From positions 372,001 to 436,000 of the forward strand of contig CAVZQP010000004.1 of NCBI GenBank assembly GCA_963777485.1: a stretch of 64,000 nt of DNA, given 5' to 3'. Within the stretch, counting starts at the first letter, position 1, and every line of letters begins with the position of its first letter. The notes beneath the pieces are model-generated. The model was not told where the DNA came from and searched no databases. It saw only the letters and a list, made by a program, of their open reading frames with translations. Source of the stretch: Bog-473 sp963777485 (GTDB lineage Bacteria > Actinomycetota > Acidimicrobiia > Acidimicrobiales > RAAP-2). The position numbers were made by a program, and so were the translations under genes. Shown piece after piece: positions 41,645 to 50,390 of this stretch.

Positions 41645-42424
41645 ATGTTGCTCGACGGCAAGAAGGCGATCGTCACGGGCGCCGGCTCGGGGGTGGGCCG
41701 CGCCTCGGCGCTGCGCTTCGCCGAAGAGGGGGCCGACGTCCTCTGCGTCGACATCGACCTCGATCGCGTGAAGGACACGGTGGCGCAGATCGAGGCCGCC
41801 GGGGGGACCGCCGCGGCCGACCGTTGTGACGTCTCCACGGAGGACGACGTGGCCGCCACGGTCGCCGCCGCGGTGGCGCGCTTCGGCCGGCTCGACATCA
41901 TGTTCAACAACGTCGGCGTCCCCACGCCCCGGCTCGGGTCACAGCTCGAGGACCACACAGGCGAGGACTTCGAACGGCTCATGCGCATCAACGTGGGCGG
42001 CGTCTTCTTCGGCAGCAAGCACGCGGTGATCCAATTCAAGAAGCAGGGCGACGGGGGAGCCATCCTCAACACCGGGTCGGTGGCCGGGCTCGTCGGATGG
42101 GGCGGAACGGTCTACGGCGCCAGCAAGGGCGCCGTGCACCAGCTGACTCGGGCGGTCGCCGTCGAGGGTGCCCCCTTCGGCATCCGCTGCAACGCCATCT
42201 GCCCGGCCGGGATGCCGTTCACCAACTTCATGTCCGCGGGCGGCATGGACACCTCGCAGCTCGACCTCGAGGCGATCGGCAAGCAGGTCGGCTCGTCACA
42301 CCCGCTCGGCCGGCCGATCACGGCCGAGGACTGCGCCGAGGTTGCCGCGTTCCTGGTCTCGGACCGGGCACACAACATCACCGGGATCCTGGTCCCCATC
42401 GACGGGGGGTACGTGGCGAAGTGA
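41645..42424 (+). CDS. Short-chain dehydrogenase/reductase
   Basis: A 259-residue classical SDR: TGAGSGVG near residue 11, NNVG (in place of NNAG) near 87, and the catalytic TVYGASKGAV; the end reads VPIDGGYVAK. AAGGAGG lies 10 bases upstream of ATG 41645; the in-frame ATG at 41636 follows it by only one base and is less likely. Its stop overlaps the GTG of the P450 gene by four bases (GTGA), so it likely oxidises the P450 product. Confidence 0.9.
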   Translation: MLLDGKKAIVTGAGSGVGRASALRFAEEGADVLCVDIDLDRVKDTVAQIEAAGGTAAADRCDVSTEDDVAATVAAAVARFGRLDIMFNNVGVPTPRLGSQLEDHTGEDFERLMRINVGGVFFGSKHAVIQFKKQGDGGAILNTGSVAGLVGWGGTVYGASKGAVHQLTRAVAVEGAPFGIRCNAICPAGMPFTNFMSAGGMDTSQLDLEAIGKQVGSSHPLGRPITAEDCAEVAAFLVSDRAHNITGILVPIDGGYVAK

Positions 42425-43668
42425 CCTCCACACCCGTGCTCGACCTCGAGCGCATGCGGAAGCTCTTCGACCTGCGGGGCGGCTTCTTCGAGCTCAACGG
42501 CGGATGGTTCGAGGACGACCCGTACCCGATATGGCGCGACCTCCGGGAGCGGGGTCCCGTGCACCCGGGCACTGTCCACGAGTTGTCGGGACTGGAGCGG
42601 CCTGCTCTCTTCCACGGCTTGCCGTACCCCGAGTTGCCGCACTACTCCGTCTTCTCCTACGAGGCGTGCGACGGCGCGTACCGCGACGCCAAAGCGTTCG
42701 CCTCCGCTCCCGTCGCGGAGGAGTTCGACAAGAGCACGGTGTCGGCCCTGAATTCCATGCTGTCCATGGACGGGGCGCACCATCGCCGGTACCGCTCGTT
42801 GGTGCAGCCGTCGTTCGTGCCCTCCAAGGCCCAGTGGTGGATCCGGAACTGGATCGAGCAGACGGTGCACCTGCTGATCGACCACTTCGAGAGCGCCGGA
42901 CGCGCGGAGCTCAACGTCGACTTCTGCGCCGCGATCCCCGTGTTGACCATCACCGGCAGCTTCGGCGTCCCCGTCGAGCAGGCGCTCGACATCCGCGAGG
43001 CGCTCCACCAGCCGGCCGACCTCGTGGAGATGATCAAGCCGATCGTCGCCTCCCGGCGGGAGGCACCGCAGGACGATCTGATCAGTGTGCTCGTCGAGGC
43101 CGAAATCGAGGCGGAGGACGGGACGACGCAGCGCCTCAGCGACCCCGAGATCTACTCCTTCGCCGCACTGCTGCTTGCCGCCGGGTCGGGAACGACGTGG
43201 AAGCAGATGGGCACCACGCTCGCCGCGCTGCTGCAGCGGCCCGAGGTCATGCGCGCCGTGACCGCGGACCGCGAGCTGCTGCGCCCGGCGATCGAGGAGT
43301 CGCTCCGCTGGATGCCCACCGATCCGATGTTCTCGCGCTGGGCTACCCAGGACATCGACTTCTTCGGGACCACGATCGAAAAGGGCGCGGTCGTGCACCT
43401 CTGCCTGGGCGCGGCCAACCGCGATCCGGGACGCTGGGACGACCCCGACGAGTACGACGTCTACCGGGACATGAAACCGAGCCTCTCCTTCGGAAACGGC
43501 GCACACATCTGCCTCGGCATGCACGTGGCGAGAGCCGAGATGCTCGTGGGCATCGGCGCGCTCCTGGACCGGCTGCCCAACCTGCGCCTCGATCCCGATC
43601 AGGCGCCGCCGCGCTACGTGGGGTTCTACGAGCGGGGGACATCCGCCATCCCCGTGCTCTTCGGGTGA
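42421..43668 (+). CDS. Cytochrome P450 with a non-acidic I-helix
   Basis: A 415-residue P450. The heme loop FGNGAHICLG has its Cys near residue 365, and ESLRWMP carries ExxR. The I-helix reads AAGSGTTW: Gly takes the place of the conserved Glu/Asp before the threonine that helps protonate bound oxygen. The other two P450s in this window keep the acid. It is translationally coupled to the SDR before it and lies 8 bases from the F420-type gene after it. The missing acid may alter peroxide leakage or reaction type. Confidence 0.92.
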   Translation: MTSTPVLDLERMRKLFDLRGGFFELNGGWFEDDPYPIWRDLRERGPVHPGTVHELSGLERPALFHGLPYPELPHYSVFSYEACDGAYRDAKAFASAPVAEEFDKSTVSALNSMLSMDGAHHRRYRSLVQPSFVPSKAQWWIRNWIEQTVHLLIDHFESAGRAELNVDFCAAIPVLTITGSFGVPVEQALDIREALHQPADLVEMIKPIVASRREAPQDDLISVLVEAEIEAEDGTTQRLSDPEIYSFAALLLAAGSGTTWKQMGTTLAALLQRPEVMRAVTADRELLRPAIEESLRWMPTDPMFSRWATQDIDFFGTTIEKGAVVHLCLGAANRDPGRWDDPDEYDVYRDMKPSLSFGNGAHICLGMHVARAEMLVGIGALLDRLPNLRLDPDQAPPRYVGFYERGTSAIPVLFG

Positions 43669-43675
43669 GGAACCG

Positions 43676-44110
43676 GTGAGCGACGCGCCCTACCAGCAGC
43701 CCGACATCACACTCCTCGGTGAGGAGCACGTCAAGCGATATCAAGAGACGGACGGTGAGGTCGGCTATATCTGGAACGGTGTGCCGACGCTGCTCCTCAC
43801 GACTACTGGGCGCAGGTCCTGCCACGCGCGCACCACGCCCCTCATCTTCGCCCGGGACGGCGACGACTACCTGGTGGTGGCGTCCATGGGCGGCGCCCCG
43901 CAGCACCCGAACTGGTACAAGAACCTGACGGCGGACGCAGACGCCCACATCCAGGTGCGTGGCGGACATATGGACGTGCGTGCCCGCACGGCCACCGAGG
44001 AGGAGAAGCCGCGGTTGTGGAGCATCGTGTCGGCGCAGTGGCCCAACTACGACGTGTACCAAACCCGGACCGAGCGCGTGATCCCGGTCGTCGTCCTGAC
44101 CCCCCGCTGA
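43676..44110 (+). CDS. Deazaflavin (F420)-dependent nitroreductase-family protein
   Basis: A 144-residue split-barrel protein of the Ddn/DUF385 family: TLLLTTTGRRSCHARTTPL near residue 40 is the cofactor-binding segment, then YLVVASMGGAPQHPNWYKNL. Members reduce enones, quinones or nitro groups with F420H2, a cofactor of actinomycetes. GTG 43676 follows GAGG. The stop overlaps the next ATG (TGATG). In a ring-degrading operon, reduction of a conjugated double bond is a reasonable guess. Confidence 0.9.
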   Translation: MSDAPYQQPDITLLGEEHVKRYQETDGEVGYIWNGVPTLLLTTTGRRSCHARTTPLIFARDGDDYLVVASMGGAPQHPNWYKNLTADADAHIQVRGGHMDVRARTATEEEKPRLWSIVSAQWPNYDVYQTRTERVIPVVVLTPR

Positions 44111-45594
44111 TGACCGACCCCGACTCCGGGGCCGCGGCCGGGACGCCGGGGAGCCACGCCTCCCGGCTCCACGACGTCGCCCTCGAACGTCCGGACGACC
44201 TCGCCTACTGGCACATTGCGCTGGACGGAAAGGAACCGGCCTTCACGTGGGCCTGGCTCGACCGGCGCTCCAGCCAGCTGGCCGGTGCCCTGGCGGAACG
44301 GGGCCTCGGCTTCGGCGACCGGCTCGGCATCGGCCTGCGCAACTCGCCCCAGTTCATGATCAGTGTGTTCGCCGCCTGGAAGCTGGGCGCCGCGCCGGTC
44401 CCCGTGCGCTGGGACCTGCCCGATTGGGAGCTGGAACGGGTACGCGCCGTGATCGAACCTCGCGCCTACCTGGGCGCGGGAGACCTCGAGTGGATCGACG
44501 CGACGGAGACGGCCGGAGTGCCCGCGCTGCCCGATGTCGTCTCGCCGCAGATGCAAGGCATCTGCAGCAGCGGCTCGACGGGCACGCCGAAAGTGATCAT
44601 GAGCAACTCACCGGCCGAGTTCAACCCTGCCTTCAGCACGCCCTTCGCCGACGAGTGGGCTCCGATCCCACGGCCGCAGCGGATCCTGGTGCTGGCGCCC
44701 ATGTACCACGTCAACGCCTTCTCGACGTTCAACAGCTTGCTGATGCGCGACCCTCTGTTCGTCATGGAGAAGTTCGATGCGTCGCGCGCCCTCGAGGTCA
44801 TCGAGCGCCACCGCATCACCACCTTCACCGCGACCCCGACGATGCTGCAGCGGATGGCGGACGTGCCCGGAATCGATGACCGTGACCTCTCGAGCCTCGT
44901 CTGGATCACCCAGGGCGCCGCCCCGATGCCGCCGTCTCTCGTGCACCGCTGGGCCGGCCTCATCGGCGCCGAGAAGATCTTCATGGCTTACGGGATGACC
45001 GAAGGCATCGGGATCACCGCCGTCCGTGGCGACGACTGGATGCGCCACCCCGGCACCGTCGGCAAGGGCATGCGCGGCACCGAGGTACGCATCCTGGACC
45101 GCGACCTGCAAGATCTCCCGCCGGGCCAGGTCGGCGACATCTACCTGCGATCGCCGTCCTACGGCGGGTCGCGCTACCTCGGCGACGAGCCGTCCCTGCG
45201 GTCCACCGACGACGGGTTCCAGACCGGAGGCGACGTCGGCTACCTCGACGACGACGGTTTCCTCTACCTCGTGGACCGGCGCGTCGACCTCATCATCACC
45301 GGTGGCGCCAACGTGTTCCCGGCCGAAGTCGAGGCTGCGCTCATCGATCACCCCGAGATCGCCGACGTGGTCGTCATCGGCCTGCAGGACGCAGAGTGGG
45401 GCCGACGGGTGCACGCCATCGTCGAGGCCCGCGATCCCGCCACGCCGCCGCCGGCCGACGAGCTCGTCGCCTACGCCAAGGGCCGGCTGGCCCCTTACAA
45501 GGTGCCGAAGACCGTCGAGTTCGTCGATGCCATCCCCCGCAGCGAAGCGACCAAGGTGAACCGCGGGCGGCTCGTGGACGCGCGAGGTGGATGA
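44110..45594 (+). CDS. AMP-forming acyl-CoA ligase
   Basis: A 494-residue adenylate-forming ligase. The phosphate loop SSGSTGTPKVIM is at about residues 153-164, the hinge DRRVDLIITGGANV follows and a C-terminal Lys is in RSEATKVNRG, a variant of the usual SGKxxR. The ATG overlaps the F420-type gene by one base. It is followed by a CoA-transferase, repeating the ligase/CoA-transferase pairing at 28790-31605. It probably activates the acid produced earlier in this operon. Confidence 0.9.
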   Translation: MTDPDSGAAAGTPGSHASRLHDVALERPDDLAYWHIALDGKEPAFTWAWLDRRSSQLAGALAERGLGFGDRLGIGLRNSPQFMISVFAAWKLGAAPVPVRWDLPDWELERVRAVIEPRAYLGAGDLEWIDATETAGVPALPDVVSPQMQGICSSGSTGTPKVIMSNSPAEFNPAFSTPFADEWAPIPRPQRILVLAPMYHVNAFSTFNSLLMRDPLFVMEKFDASRALEVIERHRITTFTATPTMLQRMADVPGIDDRDLSSLVWITQGAAPMPPSLVHRWAGLIGAEKIFMAYGMTEGIGITAVRGDDWMRHPGTVGKGMRGTEVRILDRDLQDLPPGQVGDIYLRSPSYGGSRYLGDEPSLRSTDDGFQTGGDVGYLDDDGFLYLVDRRVDLIITGGANVFPAEVEAALIDHPEIADVVVIGLQDAEWGRRVHAIVEARDPATPPPADELVAYAKGRLAPYKVPKTVEFVDAIPRSEATKVNRGRLVDARGG

Positions 45595-45595
45595 G

Positions 45596-46813
45596 GTGAG
45601 CGACACACAGGACAAGCCCTTCGCGGGCGTGCGCGTCGTCGAGCTGGCGCAGTGGGTCTTCGTGCCCGTGGCCGGCGCGCTGCTCGCCGCCTGGGGTGCC
45701 GACGTCGTCCACATCGAGCCCACGCGCGGCGATCCGTACCGGGGGCTGGCGACGCAGGGCATCGGGAGCGAGCGTCAAGGCGTGAATCTCTCGATGGCGT
45801 TGGCCAACGCGGGCAAGAAGTCGCTTGCGCTCAACGTGCAGCACGAGGACGGCCGCGCCGTTCTGCAGCGGCTCCTCGAATCGGCCGACGTCCTCCTGAC
45901 GAGCCTGCGCCCCGGCGCCCTCGAACGCCTGGGCCTCGACGCGGCGTCGGTGGCCGAGCGCTACCCGCGTCTCGTCTTCGCGCGCGGTCATGGCTACGGC
46001 GTCCGGGGCCCCGACGCCGACCGGGCCGGCTATGACGCGTCAGCGTTCTGGGCTCGCGGGGGACTGGCCAACGTCCTGACCCCGCCGGACCGCGACTACC
46101 CGATCAACCAGCGAGGTGCGATGGGCGATCGCAACGGCGCGATGTCCCTCGCCTTTGGCGTATCGGCCGCGTTGCTCAAGCGGGAGCGGACCGGGAAGGG
46201 CTCGGTCGTCGACGTGTCGTTGCTCGCGACCGCGATGTGGACGTTGTCCTCGGACGTCCTGGCCGCACTCGGTGGCGACGCACCGGCCGCCCCCAGCGGT
46301 CGCGGGCCGGTCGTGAACCCGCTCGTGGGTATGTACCGGACAAAGGACGGCCGGCACATCCAGCTCGTGTTCCTCGAGGCCGACCGCTACTGGGGGGACT
46401 TCTGCCGGCTGATCGGTCGCGACGACCTCGTCACCGATGCCCGCTTCGCCGATATCGTCACGCGCCGGGCCAACGGTGCCGAATGCGTGGCCATCCTCGA
46501 CGAGGAGTTCGCCAAGCGAACCTACGACGAGTGGAAGTCCCTGCTCTCGCACCTCGATGCCCCCTGGGCCCCGGTGCAGTCCGTCCTCGAGATCCTCGAC
46601 GATCCCCAGGTGGCAGCGAACGGGTACATCGGCGAGGTGGCCGACGGAGAACCCACGTATCGGCTGCCGGCCGTTCCCGTGCAGTTCGACGAGCGGCCGC
46701 CCGATCTTCGCCGCGCCCCCGAACACAGCGAGCACACCGAGACGCTGCTGGTCGAGCTCGGCTACGACTGGGACGCCATCGCGGCGCTCAAGGACGCCGG
46801 GGTCGTCCCGTGA
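45596..46813 (+). CDS. Class III acyl-CoA transferase (CaiB/BaiF family)
   Basis: A 405-residue CoA-transferase with AAWGADVVHIEPTRGD near residue 40 and the probable catalytic Asp in AMGDRNGA near residue 175. GTG 45596 has GAGGTGG just upstream; an in-frame GTG at 45587 overlaps the ligase and is an alternative. It overlaps the DUF35-type gene by four bases. CoA exchange or racemisation of a methyl-branched acyl-CoA are both possible. Confidence 0.9.
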   Translation: MSDTQDKPFAGVRVVELAQWVFVPVAGALLAAWGADVVHIEPTRGDPYRGLATQGIGSERQGVNLSMALANAGKKSLALNVQHEDGRAVLQRLLESADVLLTSLRPGALERLGLDAASVAERYPRLVFARGHGYGVRGPDADRAGYDASAFWARGGLANVLTPPDRDYPINQRGAMGDRNGAMSLAFGVSAALLKRERTGKGSVVDVSLLATAMWTLSSDVLAALGGDAPAAPSGRGPVVNPLVGMYRTKDGRHIQLVFLEADRYWGDFCRLIGRDDLVTDARFADIVTRRANGAECVAILDEEFAKRTYDEWKSLLSHLDAPWAPVQSVLEILDDPQVAANGYIGEVADGEPTYRLPAVPVQFDERPPDLRRAPEHSEHTETLLVELGYDWDAIAALKDAGVVP

Positions 46814-47244
46814 CGGGGACCACGCGTCCGGTGCCCGTGCCGGACGAGGTCTCCGCACCCTTCTGGGAGGCGGCGGGCCGCCATGCCCTCACCCTGGCCC
46901 GCTGCGCGCGCTGCGGCGCCTTCACCCACCCGCCCGATGCCGTGTGCCGTGAGTGCGGGAGCGCCGACCCCGGCTTCGAGTTCGTCGAGGTGGACGGTGC
47001 GGGCACGGTGCGGTCGTGGACGGTCATGCGCCAGTCGTTCCTCCCGGGCTTCCACGACGACGTCCCGTTCGTCCTCGTCGACGTGGAGCTGGCGGCCGCG
47101 CCGGGCGTCCGCCTGATCGGCCGGCTGCTCGACGGCCCGGCGGCACCTCTGCGGACCCGCCTGCCGGTCACCCTGGCGTTCGAGGACCTGGGCCCCGGCC
47201 TGTCGGTACCGGCCTTCGAGCTCTCGCCGGCCGGGGAGGCCTGA
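46810..47244 (+). CDS. DUF35-type OB-fold protein with zinc ribbon
   Basis: A 144-residue protein with an N-terminal rubredoxin-like zinc ribbon (Cys pairs in RCARCG and VCRECGS, about residues 32-50) and a C-terminal OB fold (SWTVMRQSFLPGF, PFVLVDVEL). DUF35 proteins bind thiolase-like partners; in steroid side-chain degradation the DUF35 part of ChsH2 pairs with the aldolase Ltp2. GTG 46810 overlaps the preceding stop and the thiolase-like gene begins one base after its own stop, so the two are almost certainly partners. Confidence 0.9.
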   Translation: MTGTTRPVPVPDEVSAPFWEAAGRHALTLARCARCGAFTHPPDAVCRECGSADPGFEFVEVDGAGTVRSWTVMRQSFLPGFHDDVPFVLVDVELAAAPGVRLIGRLLDGPAAPLRTRLPVTLAFEDLGPGLSVPAFELSPAGEA

Positions 47245-48444
47245 GTGCCACGGACCTTCGAGGCCCGCAACCGGGTGGCCATCGCCGGGTACGCACAGAG
47301 CCCTGTCACTCGTCACGCCGGCTGCTCGCTCGGCGCCCTCACTCTCGAGACGGCGCGACGGGCCGTCGGCGACGCCGGGTTGAAGGTCGACCAGATCGAC
47401 GGCTTCGTCACGGCCAGCCTCTTTCCCACCTCGGGCGCGCACGCGCTGAGCGACGGCACGAGCCTCGTGTCGGCCAACTGGCTGGCCGAGCACTTGGGTG
47501 TCAATCCCCGGTACGCCGCAGGGTTCCAGGGCATGGGACAGATTCCCGGCGCGGTGGCTATGGCGGTCAATGCTGTGGCGAGCGGCGCCGCCGACTACGT
47601 GCTCGTGCACCGGGCGCTCCACAATCCCCAGGGCAGTTACCACGGCAACCCGATGACCGAAGCGCGAGGGGACCACCAGTGGACCGCACCACAGGGTTTC
47701 TTCGGTCCGGTCGCCATGATCGCGTTGGCGTACAACGAGTACCTGCAACGCTTCGGCGCCGAGCGCGAGTCCATGGCCGTGGTCGTCGAAGAGGCCCGCA
47801 AGAACGGCTCCCGCATCCCGTGGTCCCACTGGTACGAGAATCCGCTCACGGCCGAGGACTACCTCGCGGCGCCAATGATCAACGACCCCATTTGCCGCTT
47901 CGACTGCGACCTCCCGGTCGACGGCGTCGCCGCCTTCGTATTCACCTCGGCCGAGCGGGCCAAGGACCTCCCCCATCGACCCGTCTACGTATCCGGCTTT
48001 GCCAGCGGGTTCCCCATCCGGCGGCGGCTGCCGTTGCATTGGCCCCTCGACGACATCATGGAAGTGGGGGCCGAGACGGCGCGACGCCTCTGGGAAGCGA
48101 CCGGGTTCGGTCCCGACGACGTCGACCTGCCACAGGTGTACGACGGGTTCTCGCCGTTCGTCTACCTCTGGATGGAGAGCCTCGGGTTCTGCCCGGTCGG
48201 CGAGGCCCATCGGTTCGTGCGCGACGGTGGCATCGACAGCGACCGTGCCGGAGCATTGCCGGTCCTCTCGGGTGGCGGTGCGCTGGGGAACGGTCGCATG
48301 CACGGTGTCCCGCAAATGCTCGAGTGCTACCTCCAGCTCGCGCAGCGGGCGGGCGTACGTCAACGCCCGGACACGTCGGTGGGGCTCGCCTGCCATTCGT
48401 CACCGCACCTCGGAGGGGTCGTGGCCTACAGTGCCGAGCGGTAA
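47245..48444 (+). CDS. Thiolase-like protein without the nucleophilic cysteine (probable retro-aldolase)
   Basis: A 399-residue thiolase-fold protein of the SCP-x/lipid-transfer type. The loop that normally carries the acyl-accepting Cys (GCxSG) reads GQIPG near residue 98, so thiolysis is not expected. The segment QVYDGFSPFVYLWMESLGF and the C-terminal GGGALGNGRMHG loop are retained, as in Ltp2, a retro-aldolase that cleaves hydroxy-oxo acyl-CoAs using tyrosines. It follows a DUF35 gene directly. It is the last gene of the operon before a TetR gene. Aldol cleavage releasing a short acyl-CoA is the best prediction. Confidence 0.87.
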   Translation: MPRTFEARNRVAIAGYAQSPVTRHAGCSLGALTLETARRAVGDAGLKVDQIDGFVTASLFPTSGAHALSDGTSLVSANWLAEHLGVNPRYAAGFQGMGQIPGAVAMAVNAVASGAADYVLVHRALHNPQGSYHGNPMTEARGDHQWTAPQGFFGPVAMIALAYNEYLQRFGAERESMAVVVEEARKNGSRIPWSHWYENPLTAEDYLAAPMINDPICRFDCDLPVDGVAAFVFTSAERAKDLPHRPVYVSGFASGFPIRRRLPLHWPLDDIMEVGAETARRLWEATGFGPDDVDLPQVYDGFSPFVYLWMESLGFCPVGEAHRFVRDGGIDSDRAGALPVLSGGGALGNGRMHGVPQMLECYLQLAQRAGVRQRPDTSVGLACHSSPHLGGVVAYSAER

Positions 48445-48471
48445 CGAGTTCGGTATGGGTGATGGCTCCCG

Positions 48472-49113
48472 ATGACATGGGTTGAGCGCGCCGCCGAACG
48501 TTCCCCGATGGTCCAGCGATCACGGAACCGTGGGATGGAGCAGGCGCAGACCATCGTGCGCGCCGCCCGCCGCCTCCTCGCGGCAAAAGGGACTTCCTTC
48601 ACGACGCAAGAGCTCGTGAAGGAAGCCGGCGTCGCGTTGCAGACCTTCTACCGTTACTTCGCCAGCAAGGACCAGCTGCTGCTGGCGGTCTTCGAGGACC
48701 TGATCTCGGAGTTCTGCGACGGCCTGCGGGCCCAAGTCGCCGAGATGAAGGACCCGATCGAGCGACTCCGCTTCTGCGTGACCATCGCGGCGCGGCCTCC
48801 GGACGGCCACGCTGCAGAGGTCACGGCGCCGCGCTTCATCACGAGCGAGCACTGGCGGCTCCAGCAGGAGTACCCGGCGGAGATCGCCGTTGCTATCAGT
48901 CCATTCAGCGAACTGTTGGCCGAGGAGATCGAGACCGCGGTGCGGGCAGGCGCGCTCCAGAGCTCGGACCCCCAGAGCGATGCGTGGCACATCACGCAAC
49001 TCGTCATGGCCGTCTTCCACCACTACGCGTTCGCAGAGGCGGAGCGGTCGTCCGAAGAGGTCGCCGAGCGGCTCTGGCGATTCTGCCTCTCGGGTCTGGG
49101 TGGACCGCGGTGA
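48472..49113 (+). CDS. TetR-family transcriptional regulator
   Basis: A 213-residue TetR protein with its helix-turn-helix at about residues 25-73 (FTTQELVKEAGVALQTFYRYFASKDQLL) and a helical ligand domain. It starts 27 bases after the operon 38879-48444 on the same strand and is coupled to the kinase-like gene by GTGA. It may control that operon, itself, or the binding-protein unit at 50391, whose promoter contains the palindrome AAACCGATCGGTTT. The ATG at 48508 is an alternative start. Confidence 0.88.
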   Translation: MTWVERAAERSPMVQRSRNRGMEQAQTIVRAARRLLAAKGTSFTTQELVKEAGVALQTFYRYFASKDQLLLAVFEDLISEFCDGLRAQVAEMKDPIERLRFCVTIAARPPDGHAAEVTAPRFITSEHWRLQQEYPAEIAVAISPFSELLAEEIETAVRAGALQSSDPQSDAWHITQLVMAVFHHYAFAEAERSSEEVAERLWRFCLSGLGGPR

Positions 49114-50195
49114 CAAGGAACGCGACACCATCGTATGATTCCGTGGCCGTTCCCGACCTCCTCTCCGACGCGCTGTCGCCGGAGTGGCTCAACGCCGCGC
49201 TGGGCGAACGGTTTCCGGGCTTACGCGTTACCAAGGTGGACAAGGGAGAAGTAATTGCGCGGGTCTCCACCAACGCCCGGTTTCGGATCCGCTGCGATGC
49301 CGGGCTGCCGCCGGGCCTCCCGGAGCATCTCTGTATCAAGGGGTACTTCGCCGACTGCTCCGACGCCGCGGTCCTGAGTCGTTCCGCCGGGGAGCCCGAG
49401 GTCTTGTTCTACCGGGAGCTCTCAGCTGGGGCCGGCATCCGGACGCTGCCGTGCGTCTACGCGGGCGTGGATCCGGTCACCCGCCACGGCGTCGTGATCA
49501 CCGAGGACGTGCTCGCTGGTGGCGCCGTATTCCTCGACGCCCTCAGCCCCTATGCGCCCGAACAGGTCGCTCAGAGCCTCGACCAGTTGGCCATCCTGCA
49601 CGGCCGCTCATGGGCATCGGCCAACTTGCAGAAGCCGTGGTTGGTCCCGAGGCTCGATGTGACCATGCGCGCCCGGGGCCTCAAGGAGATCAAGGGGAAC
49701 TTCGAGGGGCCGATCGGTGCACGGGTGCCGGACGCCGTGCGGGTCCCCGAACTCCTCATGGAGAGGATCGCTCTGCTCCCGTCGGTGCTGGCCCGAGCCA
49801 CACCGGCCTGCCTGCTCCACGGCGACGCCCACGTCGGAAACCTGTACCTCGACGCGGATGGTCGCCCGTGCCTGGTCGACTGGCAGCTCGTGCAGCGCGG
49901 GCCCTGGTACATCGACGTCGGCTATCACCTCGGCTGCGCGCTGAGCGTCAGCGACCGACGGGGGGCCGAGCGCGAGCTCCTTGCCTCTTACCTACAACGG
50001 CTCGAAGCCGAGGGCGGCGAGCCACCAAGTTGGGACGACGCGTGGCGTGGCGTCGGCATGGGGATGCTCTACGGGCTCTTCTTATGGGCCATCACCCTCA
50101 AGGTGCATCCCTCCGTGACCACCGTGATGCTCGAGCGTCTCGGGGCTGCCGTCGCGGATCACGACGCGTATTCGTCGGTTCTCCAATTGACCTAG
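49110..50195 (+). CDS. Aminoglycoside-phosphotransferase-fold kinase-like protein
   Basis: A 361-residue protein of the APH/choline kinase fold (APH or EcKinase-like group). The catalytic loop LLHGDAHVGNLYLD (near residue 237) has the conserved Asp and Asn, and the metal motif follows in CLVDWQ. The N-terminal lobe is degenerate but contains a lysine in LCIKGYF. Relatives in lipid and steroid loci phosphorylate hydroxyl groups or have unknown targets. The GTG at 49110 overlaps the TetR stop. No antibiotic-resistance role is suggested by context. Confidence 0.85.
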   Translation: MTRNATPSYDSVAVPDLLSDALSPEWLNAALGERFPGLRVTKVDKGEVIARVSTNARFRIRCDAGLPPGLPEHLCIKGYFADCSDAAVLSRSAGEPEVLFYRELSAGAGIRTLPCVYAGVDPVTRHGVVITEDVLAGGAVFLDALSPYAPEQVAQSLDQLAILHGRSWASANLQKPWLVPRLDVTMRARGLKEIKGNFEGPIGARVPDAVRVPELLMERIALLPSVLARATPACLLHGDAHVGNLYLDADGRPCLVDWQLVQRGPWYIDVGYHLGCALSVSDRRGAERELLASYLQRLEAEGGEPPSWDDAWRGVGMGMLYGLFLWAITLKVHPSVTTVMLERLGAAVADHDAYSSVLQLT

Positions 50196-50288
50196 GCCCG
50201 TCGAGACGGGACCGCCCGATTTCGGGGCAGGTGGTCGTGGCGGGCTGACCCCGTGGTCCGGGGCCCGAATTCCAGGAGATGGGGCAGG

Positions 50289-50302
50289 AAACCGATCGGT
50301 TT
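50289..50302. promoter_or_regulatory. Palindrome AAACCGATCGGTTT, possible operator
   Basis: A perfect 14-base palindrome about 90 bases upstream of the lipoprotein gene at 50391. It is of the size bound by TetR proteins, and a TetR gene lies 1.2 kb upstream. There is no second copy in the window. Confidence 0.45.
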
Positions 50303-50331
50303 GCGGACCGTGAGGTCCCAAATAGAATTAC

Positions 50332-50351
50332 GTTCTCCCCTTAGGGAGAAC
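50332..50351. promoter_or_regulatory. Inverted repeat GTTCTCCC-CTTA-GGGAGAAC
   Basis: Perfect 8-base arms around a 4-base loop, 39 bases before the lipoprotein start codon, in an AT-richer stretch (AATAGAATTACG). It could be an operator or an RNA hairpin in the leader; no T-tract follows, so termination is less likely. Confidence 0.45.
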
Positions 50352-50390
50352 CACATTCCAAACCGTGATCGGCCTGGTGGGGGCAACGAC

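Noticed and set aside
40138..42072. A 644-codon open frame antisense to the aldehyde dehydrogenase, amidohydrolase and SDR genes.
   Set aside because: Its translation is Arg/Ala/Val-rich with no recognisable motif and mirrors three genes with clear families; it is a shadow of high GC.
50332..50351. Reading the perfect hairpin as a transcription terminator of the kinase-like gene.
   Set aside because: No T-tract follows and it is only 39 bases upstream of the next start codon, so a promoter or leader role is more likely.
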